Shown here one piece after another: positions 48,259 through 57,983 of a stretch of DNA of 64,000 bases. The stretch is from Caproicibacter sp046707225 (GTDB lineage Bacteria > Bacillota > Clostridia > Oscillospirales > Acutalibacteraceae). Below the pieces are notes generated by a model that made no database searches, was not told the DNA's origin, and worked only from the letters and a program-made list of their open reading frames with translations. Positions within the stretch are counted from its first letter, which is position 1, and each line of letters starts with the position of its first letter. Where the stretch lies: assembly GCF_046707225.1 (NCBI RefSeq), contig NZ_JBJKOP010000036.1, forward strand, positions 349,382 through 413,381. Direction: 5' to 3'. A program made the position numbers and the translations under genes.

Positions 48259-50340
48259 ATGTCCAAGCTGGTGATCGTTGAATCCCCGGCAAAAGCAAAA
48301 ACAATTAAAAAATATCTGGGAACCGGTTTTGATGTCGTTGCTTCCATGGGGCATGTGCGCGATCTGCCCCAAAATCGGTTGAGCGTAGATATAAAAAATA
48401 AATTTAAGCCCAAATATGAGATTATTAAGGGGAAGGAAAAACTGGTACAGGATCTGAAGGACCTTGCCGAAAAAAGCGATTCCATCCTGCTCGCGACCGA
48501 CCCTGATCGGGAGGGGGAGGCAATTTCGTGGCATTTGGCATATATTCTCGGCCTTGATATGGACCAGAAAAACCGGGTTACTTTTAATGAAATTACAAAA
48601 ACCGGCGTTACAAACGGAATGCAGAATCCGAGAAACATTGATATCGACTTGGTGAATGCACAGCAGGCCCGCCGGATTCTGGACCGGTTGGTCGGTTACA
48701 AGCTCAGCCCGTTCCTGTCCCAGAAAATCAGGCGCGGCCTCTCCGCCGGACGTGTGCAGTCGGTTGCGGTTCGAATCATTGTGGACAGGGAAAATGAAAT
48801 CCGCAGTTTTGTTCCGGAAGAATACTGGACGATCGACGCGAAGTTTGTCCCCAAGGGCTCCCGCAAAACCTTTGCCGCCAGTTTCTACGGCGATACAAAC
48901 GGTAAAATGAAAATTTCCAGCGAAGAGGAATCCAACCGAATTCTGGAAGATCTGAAGGACGCCGATTTCAACATTGTTAAAGTGAAAAAGGGAACAAGAC
49001 GCAAATCTCCGGCTCCTCCGTTTATCACTTCAACTCTCCAGCAGGAAGCCTCGCGCAGGCTTGGCTTTCAGGCGAGAAGAACGATGAAGGCGGCGCAGGA
49101 GCTGTACGAAGGCGTGGAAGTCCCCGGGCTCGGAGCGGTCGGTTTGATCACTTACATGAGGACGGACTCCCTTCGCATCTCGGAAGACGCGGTTCACGAG
49201 GCAAGTGATTATATCCGTGAACGATGGGGCGACAAATATCTTCCGGATGCCCCCCGCCATTTTAAATCCAGAGCCAACGCTCAGGACGGCCACGAGGCGA
49301 TTCGCCCTTCCATGCCGTCCCTTCCGCCGGAAAAAGTCAAGGAAAGCCTGTCCTCCGACCAGTATAAGCTTTACAAACTGATTTGGGAACGCTTTCTGGC
49401 AAGCCAGATGTCAAACTGCCTGCAGAGTACCACGCAGGCCGAGATTCAGGCGAAGAATTACATCTTTAAAGCGTCCGGCTTTACCGTAACGTTTGACGGT
49501 TTTACCGTGCTTTACGAAGAGGCAAAGGATGAAAAGGACGAAGCCGGAGTTACGCTGCCGCCCTTGGAGAACGGAATGCCGTTGAAATTAAAGGAGATTG
49601 CGGGCAGTCAGCATTTTACACAGCCGCCCCCGCGTTTTACGGAAGCGTCGCTGATTAAAGCGCTGGAAGAAAACGGGATCGGCCGCCCGTCCACTTATGC
49701 CGCGACGATTTCAACCATAACGGGAAGGGAATATGTGGTAAGGGACGGAAAAGCCCTGAAGCCGACCGAGCTGGGCGAAACCGTAACCAATTTGATGAAA
49801 GAACGATTTCCCAAAATCGTAAACATCAAATTTACCGCGCAGGTGGAAAGCAACCTTGACGAGGTTCAGAGCGGCAAAACAAATTGGGTGGAAACCCTTG
49901 AAGATTTCTACGGAGACTTCGACCAGACGCTGAAGACCGCGAAAGAGGAGATGCAGGGGGTCAAAATCCAGCTCAAGGAGGATGTGACCGACGTCATCTG
50001 TGAAAAATGCGGGCGGCATATGGTCATTAAAAACGGCCGTTACGGTAAATTCCTTGCTTGCCCGGGATATCCCGAATGCAAAAATGTAAAAAAATATGTG
50101 CAGGAAACCGGCGCGGAATGCCCGAAGTGCGGCGGGAAAGTCATTGTGAAAAAGACAAAAAAAGGCCGCGTTTTTTACGGCTGCTCCAATTACCCAAACT
50201 GCGACTTCGTTTCGTGGGATGAACCCTCCAAGGAAAAATGCCCGAGGTGCGGCAAGACCCTTCTGAAGAAAAAAGGGAAAAATCCAAAGCTGTACTGTGT
50301 CACGCCCGACTGCGGTTTTGAAAAAACGGAGGAAGAATGA
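48259..50340 (+). CDS. topA: DNA topoisomerase I
   Basis: Relaxes negative supercoils by transient single-strand cleavage. The 693-residue protein has the TOPRIM domain (KLVIVESPAKAKTIKKYLG, LLATDPDREGEAISWHLA), the active-site tyrosine in GLITYMRTDS (Tyr299), QDGHEAIRPS, and ALEENGIGRPSTYAATI. The C-terminus carries three zinc ribbons: CEKC...CPGYPEC, CPKC...CSNYPNC and CPRC...CVTPDC. AGAGGTGG precedes the ATG. It overlaps trmFO by ATGA. Confidence 0.98.
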   Translation: MSKLVIVESPAKAKTIKKYLGTGFDVVASMGHVRDLPQNRLSVDIKNKFKPKYEIIKGKEKLVQDLKDLAEKSDSILLATDPDREGEAISWHLAYILGLDMDQKNRVTFNEITKTGVTNGMQNPRNIDIDLVNAQQARRILDRLVGYKLSPFLSQKIRRGLSAGRVQSVAVRIIVDRENEIRSFVPEEYWTIDAKFVPKGSRKTFAASFYGDTNGKMKISSEEESNRILEDLKDADFNIVKVKKGTRRKSPAPPFITSTLQQEASRRLGFQARRTMKAAQELYEGVEVPGLGAVGLITYMRTDSLRISEDAVHEASDYIRERWGDKYLPDAPRHFKSRANAQDGHEAIRPSMPSLPPEKVKESLSSDQYKLYKLIWERFLASQMSNCLQSTTQAEIQAKNYIFKASGFTVTFDGFTVLYEEAKDEKDEAGVTLPPLENGMPLKLKEIAGSQHFTQPPPRFTEASLIKALEENGIGRPSTYAATISTITGREYVVRDGKALKPTELGETVTNLMKERFPKIVNIKFTAQVESNLDEVQSGKTNWVETLEDFYGDFDQTLKTAKEEMQGVKIQLKEDVTDVICEKCGRHMVIKNGRYGKFLACPGYPECKNVKKYVQETGAECPKCGGKVIVKKTKKGRVFYGCSNYPNCDFVSWDEPSKEKCPRCGKTLLKKKGKNPKLYCVTPDCGFEKTEEE

Positions 50341-51644
50341 GGATTCGGGTAATCGGCGCCGGCCTTGCCGGATGTGAGGCGGCGTGGAAAATTGCCGAGG
50401 CCGGAATTCCGGTTGAGCTTTATGAAATGAAGCCGCTTCGCTTTTCGCCCGCGCACCACAGCGAAAATTTCGCGGAACTGGTCTGTTCCAATTCCCTGAA
50501 GGCTGAAAGAACGGAAAGCGCCGCGGGCCTATTAAAGGCTGAAATGAAAAGGCTTGGCTCTTTGCTTTTGTCCTGCGTGGATTCCTGCCGTGTTCCCGCC
50601 GGCGGCGCGCTTGCGGTTGACCGCGACCTTTTTGCACGGACGGTTACGGAGAAAATCGCATCCCATCCGATGATTCAGATTCTCCGGGAAGAAGTGAACG
50701 AAATCCCGGCGGATGGAATCGCGGTCATCGCAACAGGACCTTTAACCTCCGATGCGCTGGCCGGAAAAATATCCGCTTTATGCGGCGGGAGTCTGAGCTT
50801 TTTTGACGCGGCCGCGCCGATTGTAACGGCGGAAAGCCTGAATATGGAGCGGATTTTCGCTGCCTCCCGCTATGAAAGGGGAGACGACGCCGCATACCTG
50901 AACTGCCCGATGAACCGTGAGGAGTACGAACGGTTTTATGAGGAACTGGTCCATGCTCAACGCGCCCCGCTCCACGAATTCGACGCGGCCGACCCGAAGG
51001 TCTATGAGGGCTGCATGCCGGTGGAGATTATGGCGCGCCGCGGGCCGGATACCATCCGGTTCGGACCGATGAAGCCGGTTGGCCTGCGGGATCCCATGAC
51101 CGGGCACCGCCCGTGGGCCGTGCTTCAGCTCCGGCAGGAAAACGAGTCTGGGACCATGTATAATCTGGTGGGGTTTCAGACTAATCTGAAATTTGCGGAA
51201 CAAAAACGCGTGTTTGGAATGATTCCCGGACTGGAGCACGCAGAATACGCGCGGTACGGGGTGATGCACCGCAATACGTTTCTGAATTCTCCGACGGTGC
51301 TGTCGTCCGGCTTTGCGTTCAGAAAGAATCCGGACTTGTTTTTCGCGGGGCAGATCACGGGGGTGGAGGGTTACATGGAATCCGCCGCTTCCGGGATCAT
51401 GGCCGGAATCAACGCGGTTCGGCGACAGCGCGGCAAGTCTCCCCTTGTACTGCCGGAAACAACCATGATCGGTGCTCTGAGCCGTTATGTCGAATCCGGC
51501 GGAACCGGTAATTTTCAGCCGATGGGAGCTAATTTCGGCGTGATTCCTCCGCTGCCGGAAAAAATCCGGGACAAGCGGGAACGCTACGCCGCTTTGGCTG
51601 CCCGGGCGCTGGAAGACCTGGACCGGGCTCTGACGGAAAAATAA
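50337..51644 (+). CDS. trmFO: Methylenetetrahydrofolate-tRNA-(uracil-5)-methyltransferase TrmFO
   Basis: Forms 5-methyluridine-54 in the tRNA T-loop using methylene-THF and FAD. The 435-residue protein starts with the FAD-binding IRVIGAGLAGCEAAWKIAE and shows PAHHSENFAELVCSNSLKAE (with a catalytic cysteine region), PAGGALAVDRDLF, YLNCPMNREEYERFYEEL, PVEIMARRGPDTIRFGPMKPVGL, and the end INPMGANFGVIPPL-like segment. Coupled to topA through ATGA; GGAGG is five bases upstream. The topA-trmFO pair is standard in Bacillota. Confidence 0.97.
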   Translation: MRIRVIGAGLAGCEAAWKIAEAGIPVELYEMKPLRFSPAHHSENFAELVCSNSLKAERTESAAGLLKAEMKRLGSLLLSCVDSCRVPAGGALAVDRDLFARTVTEKIASHPMIQILREEVNEIPADGIAVIATGPLTSDALAGKISALCGGSLSFFDAAAPIVTAESLNMERIFAASRYERGDDAAYLNCPMNREEYERFYEELVHAQRAPLHEFDAADPKVYEGCMPVEIMARRGPDTIRFGPMKPVGLRDPMTGHRPWAVLQLRQENESGTMYNLVGFQTNLKFAEQKRVFGMIPGLEHAEYARYGVMHRNTFLNSPTVLSSGFAFRKNPDLFFAGQITGVEGYMESAASGIMAGINAVRRQRGKSPLVLPETTMIGALSRYVESGGTGNFQPMGANFGVIPPLPEKIRDKRERYAALAARALEDLDRALTEK

Positions 51645-51674
51645 AATATGCTCATTTGAATCGAGGTGCTGGAT

Positions 51675-52679
51675 ATGAAAATCATCGTTGATGCATTTGG
51701 CGGCGATAACGCTCCGCTCGAAATCATCAAGGGATGCGCGGACGCCGTGAAAGGCCTGGACGTCGATATCGTTCTGACCGGCCGCGAACAGGAAATCCGC
51801 AGGGTCGCGCAGGAGAACGGCATAACGCTCGAACGGATGGAAATCTGCGACGCTCCCGACGTCATTACCATGGAAGACTCCGCCGGGGATATCATGAAAG
51901 CAAAATCGGATTGTTCCATGGCCCTGGGGCTTCGTCTGCTTGCGCAGGCAAAAGGGGACGCCTTTGTTTCCGGAGGGAACAGCGGCGCTCTTGTTGTCGG
52001 TGCCACACTGATTGTTAAGCGAATCAAGGGAGTGCGCCGGATTGCATTTGCCCCCATTATGCCGAAAAACAAAGGATGCTTTATGCTCATCGACAGCGGC
52101 GCAAACGTGGACTGCAAACCTGAAATGCTGCAGCAGTTCGGCATTATGGGCTCCATTTATATGGAAAAGGTTATGGGGATAAAACTACCCCGCGTCGCGC
52201 TTGCAAACATCGGTGTGGAGGACCACAAAGGCGGCGAGCTCCAGCACAGTTCGTTTGCTTTGCTGAAAAATTCCGGCCTGAATTTTATCGGCAACATCGA
52301 AGCCCGCGATATCCCGGACGACGCCGGAGACGTCATTGTGGCGGACGGGTTTACGGGCAATGTTATCTTAAAGCTTTATGAAGGCGTCGCGCTGATGTTG
52401 ATGGGGAAGTTAAAGGATATTTTCACGCACAGCTTGAAAAACAAGCTGGCCGCCGCCATTGTGCTCGGCGATGTAAAAGCACTCAAGCAAAATTTCGATT
52501 ACAACGAATACGGCGGAGCGCCGCTGATGGGATGCTCAAAGCCCGTATTCAAAACCCATGGCAGTGCGAAGGCGAAAACAGTTTACAATGCTCTGCGGCT
52601 GACGAAAGCCTATGTGGAAGGCAATGTGGTTGATGAAATTGCCACTAGCATCGCGAAATACGGAGCGAACGAAAAATAA
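51675..52679 (+). CDS. plsX: Phosphate acyltransferase PlsX
   Basis: Converts acyl-ACP to acyl phosphate for phosphatidic acid synthesis. The 334-residue protein has KIIVDAFGGDNAPLEIIKG at the start, SDCSMALGLRLLAQAKGDAFVSGGNSGALVVGATLIVKRI, and the late VIVADGFTGNVILKLYEGVA and YGGAPLMG segments. The ATG at 51675 follows GAGGTG. Notably the acyl-carrier-protein gene, often found between plsX and rnc, is absent: rnc begins 25 bases downstream. Confidence 0.97.
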   Translation: MKIIVDAFGGDNAPLEIIKGCADAVKGLDVDIVLTGREQEIRRVAQENGITLERMEICDAPDVITMEDSAGDIMKAKSDCSMALGLRLLAQAKGDAFVSGGNSGALVVGATLIVKRIKGVRRIAFAPIMPKNKGCFMLIDSGANVDCKPEMLQQFGIMGSIYMEKVMGIKLPRVALANIGVEDHKGGELQHSSFALLKNSGLNFIGNIEARDIPDDAGDVIVADGFTGNVILKLYEGVALMLMGKLKDIFTHSLKNKLAAAIVLGDVKALKQNFDYNEYGGAPLMGCSKPVFKTHGSAKAKTVYNALRLTKAYVEGNVVDEIATSIAKYGANEK

Positions 52680-52703
52680 AAATAAGGACTGGGGGCGGAC
52701 GGA

Positions 52704-53378
52704 TTGACCGAACTGGAAGAAAAGCTCGGATATCATTTTAAAAACAAGGATTACCTGAAAACTGCGTTGACCCACTCCTCTTACGCGAATGAAAATAAAG
52801 TCCCCGGAGGAAGCAATGAGAGACTGGAGTTTTTGGGAGATTCCATTCTCGGGCTGGTGGTGGCGGATTATCTGTATAAGAGTTTCCCCCGCCTGCCGGA
52901 GGGGGACCTGACCAAAAAGAGAGCGGCGCTGGTCTGTGAAAAGGCCTGCTGCGGGTTTTCGCGTCAGCTCGGAGTGGGAAAATATCTTTTGTTAAGCCGG
53001 GGAGAACAGAACTCAGGCGGAAGAACCCGTTCTTCCATACTTGCGGATGCTTTTGAATCGATTACCGCCGCGATTTATCTGGACGGCGGGATGGAAGAAA
53101 GCCGCGAATTTGTGCTGCGTTTTGTTCTGCCTCTCTTAAAGGAGACAAAGCCGAAAATCTTTAAGGATTATAAAACGTCGCTGCAGGAAATCGTACAGAA
53201 AAACCCTGAGGAAACGCTGGAATACGTCCTGACTGGGGAAAGCGGACCGGATCATGACAAGCATTTCACAGTCGAGGTCCGTCTGGACCATAATGTGATC
53301 GGCAAAGGCGGGGGCCGAAGCAAAAAAGAGGCGGAGCAGCAGGCGGCGCGCGAGGCGCTGGAACTGATGGGGTACTGA
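52704..53378 (+). CDS. rnc: Ribonuclease III
   Basis: Cleaves double-stranded RNA in rRNA processing and mRNA turnover. The 224-residue protein has the nuclease signature NERLEFLGDSILGLVVADYLY (catalytic Glu/Asp), ILADAFESITAAIYLDGG, and a C-terminal dsRNA-binding domain (about residues 155-222) ending GKGGGRSKKEAEQQAAREALELM. The start is TTG at 52704, within a G-rich ribosome region; no ATG with a better site exists. Its stop overlaps the next ATG (TGATG). Confidence 0.96.
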   Translation: MTELEEKLGYHFKNKDYLKTALTHSSYANENKVPGGSNERLEFLGDSILGLVVADYLYKSFPRLPEGDLTKKRAALVCEKACCGFSRQLGVGKYLLLSRGEQNSGGRTRSSILADAFESITAAIYLDGGMEESREFVLRFVLPLLKETKPKIFKDYKTSLQEIVQKNPEETLEYVLTGESGPDHDKHFTVEVRLDHNVIGKGGGRSKKEAEQQAAREALELMGY

Positions 53379-54403
53379 TGCGTCACGCAAACGTAGCTCT
53401 TTTTGTCCCAAACAACGGCTGTCCGCATGCATGCAGTTTTTGCAGTCAGAAAACGATTACGGGGAAAGCCTTTCAGCCGAAAGCGGCGGATGTTGTTTCC
53501 GCCGTGGAAACGGCGTTGTCCGATTTGGGACCGAAATCGAAGTTTGCCGAAATCGCCTTCTTCGGCGGCAGCTTTACCGGGGTGGAACGCAATTACATGA
53601 TCTCTCTTCTGAAAGCGGCGTACCCATATGTAAAAAGCGGTTCCTTCGCGGGAATCCGGATCTCCACACGCCCGGACGCGATCGACCGTGAGGTCCTATC
53701 CGTTCTGCGGGAATACGGAGTAACGACCATCGAGCTTGGCGCGCAGAGCATGGACGACAGAGTCCTTGAATGGAATGAAAGAGGGCATACCGCGGAACAG
53801 GTAAGAACTGCGGCCGCCCTGATCCGCTCACAGGGGTTTTCCCTTGGACTCCAGATGATGACGGGCCTGTACGGCGACACTCTGCCCGGCGCGGTCGCGA
53901 CCGCGGAGCAGATTGCGACTCTGAATCCCGATTGTGTGAGGATCTATCCGACGATTGTTCTGAAAGGGACAAAACTCGGCGAACTGTACCGGGAGGGGAA
54001 GTACCGCCCTCCCGGTCTGGAAGAAACGGTCGGCTTATGCGCCGATCTGCTGGATCTTTTTGAGGGAAAACACATCCCTGTAATTCGTCTTGGCCTGCAC
54101 GCGTCTCTCGAATTGGAGCGCGACATGCTTGCGGGGCCGTGGCATCCCGCTTTCCGCGAACTTTGCGAAAGCAGACGAATGCTCGACCGGATCACACGCG
54201 CCCTTCGTGAGAATCACGTGCCGGAGGGGAACATCACCATTCGGGTCAATCCTACGGGCGTCTCCGTTGCGATCGGGCAAAAAAAGAGAAATCTTCAGGC
54301 GCTTTCGGCGCTTGGGTATTCCGCGAAAGTGGAGCGGGATTTATCGTTAAAGCAAGGGGAATTTCAAATTGATTTGGATGGAGGGAAAAGGATTTGCTGC
54401 TGA
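53378..54403 (+). CDS. Elp3-like radical SAM protein lacking the acetyltransferase domain
   Basis: A 341-residue radical SAM protein. The cluster motif is CPHACSFCSQ (CX3-4CX2C type), followed by FFGGSFTGV and IRISTRPDAI, as in Elp3, and an Elp3-like ending. True Elp3 has a C-terminal GNAT domain that is missing here. Substrate unknown; a tRNA or other RNA modification is a guess from the family. It is coupled to rnc upstream and overlaps smc by 10 bases downstream, a neighbourhood conserved in several Clostridia. Confidence 0.88.
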   Translation: MRHANVALFVPNNGCPHACSFCSQKTITGKAFQPKAADVVSAVETALSDLGPKSKFAEIAFFGGSFTGVERNYMISLLKAAYPYVKSGSFAGIRISTRPDAIDREVLSVLREYGVTTIELGAQSMDDRVLEWNERGHTAEQVRTAAALIRSQGFSLGLQMMTGLYGDTLPGAVATAEQIATLNPDCVRIYPTIVLKGTKLGELYREGKYRPPGLEETVGLCADLLDLFEGKHIPVIRLGLHASLELERDMLAGPWHPAFRELCESRRMLDRITRALRENHVPEGNITIRVNPTGVSVAIGQKKRNLQALSALGYSAKVERDLSLKQGEFQIDLDGGKRICC

Positions 54404-57400
54404 AATCGCTGGAACTTCAGGGATTTAAGACGTTTCCGGACCGGACAACGCTTACCTTCCACAACGGCATCACAGGGGTTGTCGGCCCAAACGGAAGCGG
54501 AAAAAGCAATATCAGCGACGCGGTTCGATGGGTCCTTGGGGAACAGTCCGTCCGTTCTTTGCGCTGCACAAAAATGGAGGACGTCATATTCGGCGGAACG
54601 CCGGCGCGTAAGGCGCTCGGCTTTGCCGAGGTTACCCTGAATATCGACAACACCGGACGTCAGCTTCCTTTCGATTCCGACAGTGTTTCCGTAACGCGGA
54701 GATATTACCGCTCCGGAGAAAGCGAATACCTGATCAACAAGACAAATGTCAGACTGAAGGATATTAACGAGTTGTTTATGGACACCGGCCTGGGCCGGGA
54801 CGGGTATTCCATGATCGGCCAGGGAAAAATCGACGCCATTGTCGCGGCGCGCAGCGAGGACCGCAGAGAAATTTTTGAAGAAGCCGCCGGAATTTCCCGT
54901 TTTCGCTACCGCAGGGAAGAGTCGGAACGGCGCCTGTCCCAGGCGGAAGACAATCTGGTCCGCCTCAACGACATCCTTGCCGAACTCGAAAGCCGCGTCG
55001 GTCCGCTGGGGGAACAGGCGGAAAAAGCAAAGGAGTACCTCAAGCTTGCGGAGGAAAAAAGAAAGCTGGAAATCAGCCTGTGGCTGAGAACATTAACCCA
55101 GTCTTCGCTTACTCTGCGGGAGCAGGAGGATAAAATTCTTGCGGCAAAAACGCAGCACGACGCCGCGGAACAGGCAATTCTGGCTCTGGATGAGGAACTG
55201 GAAAAGATCTTCAGCCGCTCGAATCAGTGCTCTGCCAAAATCGATGAGACCAGAAGAGAAAGCACATCATTGGATGAAAACGCCGCGCAGAAGGACGCGG
55301 ATGCCTCCGTTTTAAAAAACGATATTTTACATAACAATGAGAACAAGGAACGGATCCGGTCCGAAATTGAGCAGTACCGTCTTTCCGGGGAAGAGCTTCT
55401 TCGGATGATAGAGGATAAGAAAAAACAAATTGCAGAGAAGACAGAATCCATCAGATCGAGAGACGCAGATTTTGCCGACTGTTCCGAGCGGCTGGAACAA
55501 CTGAAGAACAGCCTGAACGAAACGGCGGGCAGGATGGACGGCTTTACCCGCGAGATGACAAATCTTTCCGCTCAGGCCACGGACGTAAAGATGAATGAAA
55601 TGACCGCGGCCGCCTCTATCGCGGAAATCCGGCTTCGTTTGAATGAAATACATAAAAACATGGAGGAAACAGACTCCAGAAATGAATCGCTGAGGAAAAA
55701 AGAGGAAGAATATCTACAAAAACTGGAAAACCTGAATCAGCGAATCAAAACGCTCGGCAACACCGTTCAGGGCCACGAGATGCGCCTGAAATCCCGAAAA
55801 GACCGGTTGGAAGCCTCCCGCAGGCAAAGCGACAGCCTTCGCCTGGACTTGGAAGAGCATCTGCGCAGAGTCCGTCTGCTGGAAGACCTCGAACGAAATC
55901 TTGAGGGCTTTTCCCAGAGCGTGAAGGTTGTGATGAAAGAAACCGCGCGCGGTGCGCTGACCGGAATCCACGGGCCGGTTTCCCGACTGATCCGCGTTCC
56001 GAAAGATTATTCCGTCGCCATTGAAACGGCGCTCGGCGCTTCCATGCAGAATGTCGTCGTCGGCACGGAACAGGACGCAAAACGCGCGATCGGCCTGCTG
56101 AAAGAACGAAATTCGGGACGTGCCACATTCCTTCCGCTTTCCGTCATCCGGGGCAGAGTCCTTTCGGAATCGGGTTTGTCTTCCTGCCCTGGATTTGTCG
56201 GAGTTGCTTCCGAATTGTGTGCCTGTGATCCTCAATATCAGGAGATTTTGAATTCTCTTCTGGGCAGAATCGCGGTAGCGGAAAATCTGGATTTTGCCGT
56301 TGCCATCGCCGGAAAATTCGGGTACCGTTTCCGCGTGGTTACGCTGGACGGCCAGGTTGTAAACGCGGGCGGCTCGCTGACGGGCGGCTCGCTCGCAAGA
56401 AACTCCGGACTTCTGAGCAGGGCCGCCGAGATCGAGACATTGAAAAAAAAGGCCGGGGAGCTTCGCTGTAAGGCGGAACGATCCGCGGAAGCGCTGAAAT
56501 CGGCAGCGCAGGAGGTGTCCGCGGAGGAAGCGGCCCTTTCGACAACAAAAGGAGAACTCGCGACCGCGCAGGAGGAAAAAATCCATGCCGACGCGGAACA
56601 CCGCAGAATTCTTGCGGATTTGCAGACCGCGGAAAAGGGCGCCGAAAACCTACGCCTGGAAGAGGCGACGGCCGAGACGCGCCTGAAAGAACAGGAAGAA
56701 ACCGTCCGCGGCGCCCGCCAGAAATCAGAAGAATTAAACGGCCTTATCGAGGCGCTGAAAGCCGAGCTGGAAAAAGCGGGCGGCAACCGAAGGGAACTCA
56801 CGGCTCAGTTGGACGAACTTACCTCTTCCCTGAAACAAATCGAGTTGGACAGGCTTTCCGCTCAAAAGGATGCAGAGTCCTTGAAACAAGCCGCAGGGGA
56901 ATTGGAAGAACGCAGGCTGGGCCAGAAAGAAAAACTCGGCGCATTGGCGGATGAAATAAAATCAATCGAAGCCTCCACGGCCGAACTGACCGCCAGAATA
57001 GAAAGTCTTGGCAAAGAGGCGGAAGAATTAAAGCTTCAATCGGTGCAGGCATCCCAAAAAGCAGAAGAACTCAGTCAGGAACGCATGGAGCTGGAAAAGA
57101 AATCGGTGGAGCTGCGCGCGGCAGAACGTGAAAAATCAGAGGAAAAAGAAAAAGTCGGTCATGAGCTTGCTCGTTTGGAAGAGCGCCGGATCAGCCTGCA
57201 GAAGGAATACGACGAAATCATTTCGCACCTCTGGGAAGAATACGAACTGACCCGCAGAGAAGCGGAACAGGAAGCGGAACCCGCGTCGGACCCGAAGGAA
57301 GCTCAGCGTAGACTGAGCGAATTGAAGGGTCGGATTAAATTGCTTGGTACGGTAAACCTGTCCGCAGTCGAGGAGTATAAGGAAGTATCCGAACGTTATG

Positions 57401-57966
57401 AATTTATGAAAGCGCAGATCGCGGACGTGGAACAGTCCAGAGATGAGCTGAAAAAACTCATCGGCGGGTTGACCGAGCGAATGAGGGACCTGTTTGCGGG
57501 CCGGTTTGAACAGATCAACCGTTATTTTTCGGAAACCTTCCGTGACCTGTTCGCCGGAGGAAAGGCGGGACTTTCCCTCAGTGAGCCGGATGACGTGCTG
57601 AGCTCCGGCATTGAAATTTCCGTGCAGCCGCCGGGTAAGATTGTTTCCCACCTGGAGGCTCTGTCCGGCGGCGAAAAGGCGCTGGTCGCGATCGCACTTT
57701 ATTTTGCGATTATGAAAGTAAATCCGCCGCCGTTTTGCGTGCTGGATGAAATCGAGGCGGCGCTTGACGACGTGAACGTCGACCGTTTTGCCGCCTATCT
57801 CCGCAGGATGACCGCGAACACGCAGTTCATTGTCATCACGCACCGGCGCGGCAGCATGGAGGAAGCCGACGTCCTGTACGGCGTAACCATGCAGGACGAG
57901 GGCGTTTCCAAAATGCTGGAAATGCCCGCTTCAGAAATAGAAACAAAAATGGGAATCAGGCCTTAA
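54394..57966 (+). CDS. smc: Chromosome segregation protein SMC
   Basis: The condensin ATPase that organises and helps separate chromosomes, working with ScpA/ScpB (not in the window). The 1190-residue protein has the N-terminal head (QGFKTFPDRTTL, Walker A VGPNGSGKSNISDAVRWVLG), coiled coil to about 500, hinge about 500-680 (ALTGIHGPVSRLIRVP to NAGGSLTGGSLA), returning coiled coil, and the C-terminal head with LEALSGGEKALVAIAL and Walker B FCVLDEIEAALDDVNV. The start is TTG at 54394 with GGAGGG eight bases upstream, overlapping the previous gene. Confidence 0.97.
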   Translation: MLLKSLELQGFKTFPDRTTLTFHNGITGVVGPNGSGKSNISDAVRWVLGEQSVRSLRCTKMEDVIFGGTPARKALGFAEVTLNIDNTGRQLPFDSDSVSVTRRYYRSGESEYLINKTNVRLKDINELFMDTGLGRDGYSMIGQGKIDAIVAARSEDRREIFEEAAGISRFRYRREESERRLSQAEDNLVRLNDILAELESRVGPLGEQAEKAKEYLKLAEEKRKLEISLWLRTLTQSSLTLREQEDKILAAKTQHDAAEQAILALDEELEKIFSRSNQCSAKIDETRRESTSLDENAAQKDADASVLKNDILHNNENKERIRSEIEQYRLSGEELLRMIEDKKKQIAEKTESIRSRDADFADCSERLEQLKNSLNETAGRMDGFTREMTNLSAQATDVKMNEMTAAASIAEIRLRLNEIHKNMEETDSRNESLRKKEEEYLQKLENLNQRIKTLGNTVQGHEMRLKSRKDRLEASRRQSDSLRLDLEEHLRRVRLLEDLERNLEGFSQSVKVVMKETARGALTGIHGPVSRLIRVPKDYSVAIETALGASMQNVVVGTEQDAKRAIGLLKERNSGRATFLPLSVIRGRVLSESGLSSCPGFVGVASELCACDPQYQEILNSLLGRIAVAENLDFAVAIAGKFGYRFRVVTLDGQVVNAGGSLTGGSLARNSGLLSRAAEIETLKKKAGELRCKAERSAEALKSAAQEVSAEEAALSTTKGELATAQEEKIHADAEHRRILADLQTAEKGAENLRLEEATAETRLKEQEETVRGARQKSEELNGLIEALKAELEKAGGNRRELTAQLDELTSSLKQIELDRLSAQKDAESLKQAAGELEERRLGQKEKLGALADEIKSIEASTAELTARIESLGKEAEELKLQSVQASQKAEELSQERMELEKKSVELRAAEREKSEEKEKVGHELARLEERRISLQKEYDEIISHLWEEYELTRREAEQEAEPASDPKEAQRRLSELKGRIKLLGTVNLSAVEEYKEVSERYEFMKAQIADVEQSRDELKKLIGGLTERMRDLFAGRFEQINRYFSETFRDLFAGGKAGLSLSEPDDVLSSGIEISVQPPGKIVSHLEALSGGEKALVAIALYFAIMKVNPPPFCVLDEIEAALDDVNVDRFAAYLRRMTANTQFIVITHRRGSMEEADVLYGVTMQDEGVSKMLEMPASEIETKMGIRP

Positions 57967-57983
57967 GGGCGAAAGGGGGACCC

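Noticed and set aside
49711..50637. 308-codon open frame antisense to topA/trmFO
   Set aside because: Spans the junction of two certain genes; low-complexity, Arg-rich translation without family resemblance.
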